Of a stretch of DNA of 8,215 nt, positions 5,660 through 8,215 are shown piece by piece. Position numbers and translations under genes: made by a program. Where the stretch lies: the NCBI GenBank assembly GCA_016278415.1, contig JADQBV010000103.1, positions 1 to 8,215 on the forward strand, given 5' to 3'. The stretch is from Halanaerobiales bacterium. Its GTDB lineage: Bacteria; Bacillota_F; Halanaerobiia; Halanaerobiales; DTU029. The notes under the pieces are model-generated. The model was not told the origin of the DNA. It did not search any database and saw only the letters and a program-made list of their open reading frames with translations. Every line of letters begins with the position of its first letter. Positions within the stretch are counted from its first letter, which is position 1.

Positions 5660-7138
5660 TTAAATCATATCCCTTATTTCTTCTTTAAAGCTACCTAGAA
5701 CTTCTGTAATTTTCTCATTATCTTTATCCTTAATTATTTTTTCACACCATTTTATAGCTTCATCATGCCTATCAAGCTGCACTAAAGACTCAGGTATAAG
5801 TTTTAGAGCAGAGGGGTTCCATTTACCGTCAAATATATCATATGCCTTAACCATCAATTGATAAGATTTCTCATATTCACCTAATGAATGTAAGGTTTTA
5901 GCATTAGTGTACAATACTTCTATATGTTTAGGGTGTACCTGTAACACCTTTTGATAAGAGTGCAATGCCTCTTCTTGTCTATTCATAGCCATATATACAT
6001 CACCTTGTAAAAAAGAAAAAGATCCTGCTGAAAGTATAAAAAATAATACAAAAGAAATAACTATAGAAATACTTGATAATTTTATTTTCTTATATAGGCT
6101 TAAAAGTCTATTGTAATCTCCAGACTCTCTAATATAAATCTGTTTATATTGTGATATTAACATAAATATTGCCCAGAAAAAAATTGGTAGTAGAAATAAA
6201 AAGTACAAGTCATTAAAGATATATCTTTCAATTATTTCATTGCTATATATAGTCCAAAGTAATATAAAAGTAATTATATTTATTAAAGTCAATCTTTCCT
6301 CAGCTTTAGCTTGTTTTGGACTCATTTTAAACATTGTATAAACAAATGGGTCAACCTCTGACTTATCTGAGCTGTTAATTATATATTTTGTAAAGTTTAT
6401 GAATTCATCACTAGATTTAGGAGACAATTTAAAGCTTTTGACTTTATTTATAGAATTAAGGTATTTAACTTTTATACCTGAATATCCGGCTATACTAAAG
6501 TACAAAGTCTTTATCTCTGTTACGTCTTTCCAGGGAATCAAGGTCAAACCTTTTATTAAAATTCCCTTTTGGCTTACTAGGTATTTTTTGTATTTTATTC
6601 GTTTAAGTAATTTTGAAATATCAAGACATTCCTGCCTCTTTTGAGCAGTTAAATCTGGTATCAATTCCCCCAATTTATTGATTAAATGTTCCTGTCGCTC
6701 TATTGGCTTAATTCTAATAATTAAGGGGTGTTTGTAATTCTTTTTATACTTTTCTTTTATAATAAGTTTAATCACTTTATGCCTTAGCGCTGTATAAGGC
6801 ATACCAGAGTTATTTTGAACCTCAACAACAAACCCATCAAGTTTCTCCCTTTTTATATTACGTTTCTTGTTTTTCCAATCTACTGTTTGAATACCTATAG
6901 AATCTTCTCTGATAATTACCAGGGGATTTTTTAGCTTATTAGCAACATAATACGTAAAAATAAAAAACATTACTAAAATAACACCGGGCATTTTTAAAAA
7001 AACCTCCTCAGGACCCAGCCTAAATGATAATATTAGTAATAAAATACTAAGCAATAACAGTAGCAAAAACGAAATTATTTTAAACACTTTTTTTATGATA
7101 GATTTATAATAATACTTTTCATCTATAACCTCACCCAT
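5660..7138 (-). CDS. Membrane protein with PH-like regions and C-terminal TPR repeats, function unknown
   Basis: I do not recognise this 492-residue protein. Two N-terminal membrane helices (about 19-39, 47-66) are followed by a long lysine-rich soluble part. In it, two beta-rich stretches of the form 'REDSIGIQTVDWKNKKRNI' (77-95) and 'VSQKGILIKGLTLIPWKDV' (188-206) resemble the start of bacterial PH-like (YdbS/YdbT-type) domains. Helices near 283-299, 310-329 and 353-372 follow. The C-terminus holds about three TPR units: 375-404 (MNRQEEALHSYQKVLQVHP), 406-437 (LHSLGEYEKSYQLMVKAY) and 441-472 (LDRHDEAIKWCEKII). By the positive-inside rule, the PH-like part would be cytoplasmic and the TPR part outside. 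The ATG at 7138 has GGGAGGAG (7145-7152) 6 bases upstream. Monocistronic by its own promoter. Function is unassigned; the domain calls are from pattern only. Confidence 0.85.
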   Translation of the reverse strand: MGEVIDEKYYYKSIIKKVFKIISFLLLLLLSILLLILSFRLGPEEVFLKMPGVILVMFFIFTYYVANKLKNPLVIIREDSIGIQTVDWKNKKRNIKREKLDGFVVEVQNNSGMPYTALRHKVIKLIIKEKYKKNYKHPLIIRIKPIERQEHLINKLGELIPDLTAQKRQECLDISKLLKRIKYKKYLVSQKGILIKGLTLIPWKDVTEIKTLYFSIAGYSGIKVKYLNSINKVKSFKLSPKSSDEFINFTKYIINSSDKSEVDPFVYTMFKMSPKQAKAEERLTLINIITFILLWTIYSNEIIERYIFNDLYFLFLLPIFFWAIFMLISQYKQIYIRESGDYNRLLSLYKKIKLSSISIVISFVLFFILSAGSFSFLQGDVYMAMNRQEEALHSYQKVLQVHPKHIEVLYTNAKTLHSLGEYEKSYQLMVKAYDIFDGKWNPSALKLIPESLVQLDRHDEAIKWCEKIIKDKDNEKITEVLGSFKEEIRDMI

Positions 7139-7207
7139 AATAATCTCCTCCCAGATAAAGTTCTTGTAATCTTTTACAATTTATACCTAAAACTATAATT
7201 CAATATT

Positions 7208-7236
7208 ACTATAATTAATCCTTCTTTTACTATCAA
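7208..7236 (-). promoter_or_regulatory. Promoter of the PH-like/TPR membrane protein gene
   Basis: On the minus strand, TTGATA (7231-7236), a 17-base spacer and TATAGT (7208-7213). The start point would be near 7201, about 60 bases before the ATG. It stands back to back with the plus-strand promoter at 7242-7270, only 5 bases apart, so the two may compete. Confidence 0.65.
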
Positions 7237-7241
7237 TGACC

Positions 7242-7270
7242 TTGATAATTAGTATTCATTAAGTTATAAT
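7242..7270 (+). promoter_or_regulatory. Promoter of the MFS transporter gene
   Basis: TTGATA (7242-7247) and consensus TATAAT (7265-7270) are separated by 17 bases. Transcription should start near 7277, about 30 bases before the ribosome binding region. This supports translation beginning near 7309, not far inside the gene. Confidence 0.75.
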
Positions 7271-7296
7271 ATACACTAATAATTAGTTGAAGAAAT

Positions 7297-7311
7297 GGGG
7301 TAATTATTATT
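7297..7311 (+). promoter_or_regulatory. Ribosome binding site and ATT start of the MFS gene
   Basis: GGGGTAATTATT followed by ATT. The G-run (7297-7300) is a modest Shine-Dalgarno match compared with the strong sites elsewhere in the window. The distance to ATT 7309 is 8 bases; ATT 7306 at 5 bases is a second choice. A two-codon frame ATG GGG TAA (7295-7303) overlaps this site but has no binding site of its own. Confidence 0.55.
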
Positions 7312-8215
7312 TATTTTAAGGCATTTTATTTTATATATTACGCTTATGTAGCAGCAATATCATATCTAAATATTTATTTAACCGGAATTGGGATTTCAGC
7401 AACACAGATTGGATTAATGACCTCTGTATCCAGGGCTTTAGCTATTGTAATCTTACCTGTCTGGGGAATATTAGCAGATTACTTTGGAGCAAATAAGAAG
7501 ATACTGCAGATTACTTTAGTAGGTGCTATCATTTTCCTATCTTCTTTTCTATTAAGTGAAGTCTTTCTGATTGTATTTATATTATACATATGCTATATGT
7601 TATTCCAGAGCCCAATAGTATCTCTATCAGACGCCTTGTTATTAAATCATCTAGACAAAAAATCTAATCTCTTCGGTAAATATAGAGTCTGGGGTTCCAT
7701 CGGTTATATGATAGTTGTTACTCCCTTTGGCTATATTATTGAAAATACACAGGCGCGTAATCTATTTATTATTGCAATCTCTATCTTATTTCTAGGTATA
7801 TTAAATATCTTTAAATTACCTGAAGCTAATCGTAGTATCAAAGTGACTACACTAAGTGATTTTAAAATTCTCTTAAAAAACAAAGAGCTCTTTTATTTCT
7901 TGCTCTTTACTTTTTTTATTGAAGCACCACTTATGGCCAACTTCGCCTTCTTCCCTATCTATTTCAAGTCCCTAGGTGGTGGAGAAACTCTCTTTGGGGT
8001 TGCTATGCTATTAGCTGCTGGTAGTGAATTAATAGTCTTTCAAAAATCAGACATATTCCTTGAAAAGTTCAAACTAAAAAAGATATTCCTAATATCTTCT
8101 ATGGCATTTGCAGTACGCTGGTTTCTAATAGGGGCTTTCTCTATACCAATTATATTACTTTTAACCCAATTATTTCATAGTATTACCTTTGCCCTCTTCC
8201 ATGTAACTGCGGTAA
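7309..8215 (+). CDS. MFS transporter of the MFS_1-like / HcaT (PPP-type) group, ATT start (partial, 3' end outside window)
   Basis: A secondary transporter of the major facilitator superfamily; 302 codons are open to the window end, of about 380-400 expected. The N-terminus, YFKAFYFIYYAYVAAISYL followed by NIYLTGIGIS, is a normal first helix for this group. The helix 2-3 loop motif WGILADYFGANKK (52-64) and RVWGSIGY (126-133) are diagnostic, and HSITFALFHVTAV at the end matches the HGxTFGLFH region. The frame has no ATG, GTG or TTG between an upstream TGA (7288-7290) and the ATG at 7417. That ATG is residue 37 and would delete helix 1. ATT at 7309 lies 8 bases after GGGG (7297-7300), in a good position, so an AUU start is proposed. 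A sequencing error or a G-to-T mutation are alternatives. Substrate unknown; sugars, nucleosides and aromatic acids are all possible in this group. Confidence 0.88.
   Translation, partial: MYFKAFYFIYYAYVAAISYLNIYLTGIGISATQIGLMTSVSRALAIVILPVWGILADYFGANKKILQITLVGAIIFLSSFLLSEVFLIVFILYICYMLFQSPIVSLSDALLLNHLDKKSNLFGKYRVWGSIGYMIVVTPFGYIIENTQARNLFIIAISILFLGILNIFKLPEANRSIKVTTLSDFKILLKNKELFYFLLFTFFIEAPLMANFAFFPIYFKSLGGGETLFGVAMLLAAGSELIVFQKSDIFLEKFKLKKIFLISSMAFAVRWFLIGAFSIPIILLLTQLFHSITFALFHVTAV

Noticed and set aside
6399..6644. 81-codon plus-strand open frame
   Set aside because: Antisense to the TPR membrane protein and without a convincing start site.
7295..7303. Two-codon leader frame ATG GGG TAA before the MFS gene
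   Set aside because: No ribosome binding site precedes it, and its GGG is better explained as the binding site for the ATT start.
1..8215. CRISPR array, tRNA or rRNA genes, insertion sequence, toxin-antitoxin or phage genes
   Set aside because: No regularly spaced repeats, cloverleaf sequences, transposase motifs or other hallmark genes were seen in either strand.

Overview
This AT-rich window fits a low-GC Gram-positive bacterium (Bacillota). The signs are strong GGAGG-type ribosome binding sites, TTGACA/TATAAT promoters with 17-base spacers, a complete leucine T-box leader, a LacI-type operator and ATA-rich codon use. An anaerobic, Halanaerobiales-like clostridial relative is plausible, but the order cannot be fixed from the sequence.

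Layout. (1) 1-913, minus: nearly complete first permease of a carbohydrate ABC transporter, cut by the window start. Its promoter (about 1119-1147) is followed directly by a LacI-family-type palindrome (1098-1111), so sugar-responsive repression is likely. (2) 1406-2158, plus: a consensus promoter drives a two-gene unit, a four-helix membrane protein and a 66-residue XRE-type regulator. (3) 5646-2176, minus: a leucine-controlled operon made of promoter, T-box leader with CUC specifier, leuA, a Tam-like SAM methyltransferase whose GTG start overlaps the leuA stop, a CoA-pyrophosphatase-like Nudix hydrolase, and a terminator whose hairpin contains the Nudix stop codon. (4) 5660-7138, minus: an unfamiliar membrane protein with PH-like beta-rich regions and C-terminal TPR repeats. 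(5) 7309-8215, plus: an MFS transporter cut by the window end, whose only sensible start is a rare ATT codon. Regions 4 and 5 share a divergent promoter region.

How it fits together. Uncharged tRNA-Leu should allow read-through of the T-box into leuA, raising 2-isopropylmalate synthase together with the methyltransferase and the Nudix enzyme. Leucine starvation would therefore also raise an enzyme family that methylates tricarboxylic or alkylmalic acids and one that cleaves CoA-type diphosphates. The other units look independent. I see no mobile element, CRISPR array, tRNA, rRNA or defence cassette. The points most worth following up are the AUU start of the MFS gene and the leuA-methyltransferase-Nudix operon.
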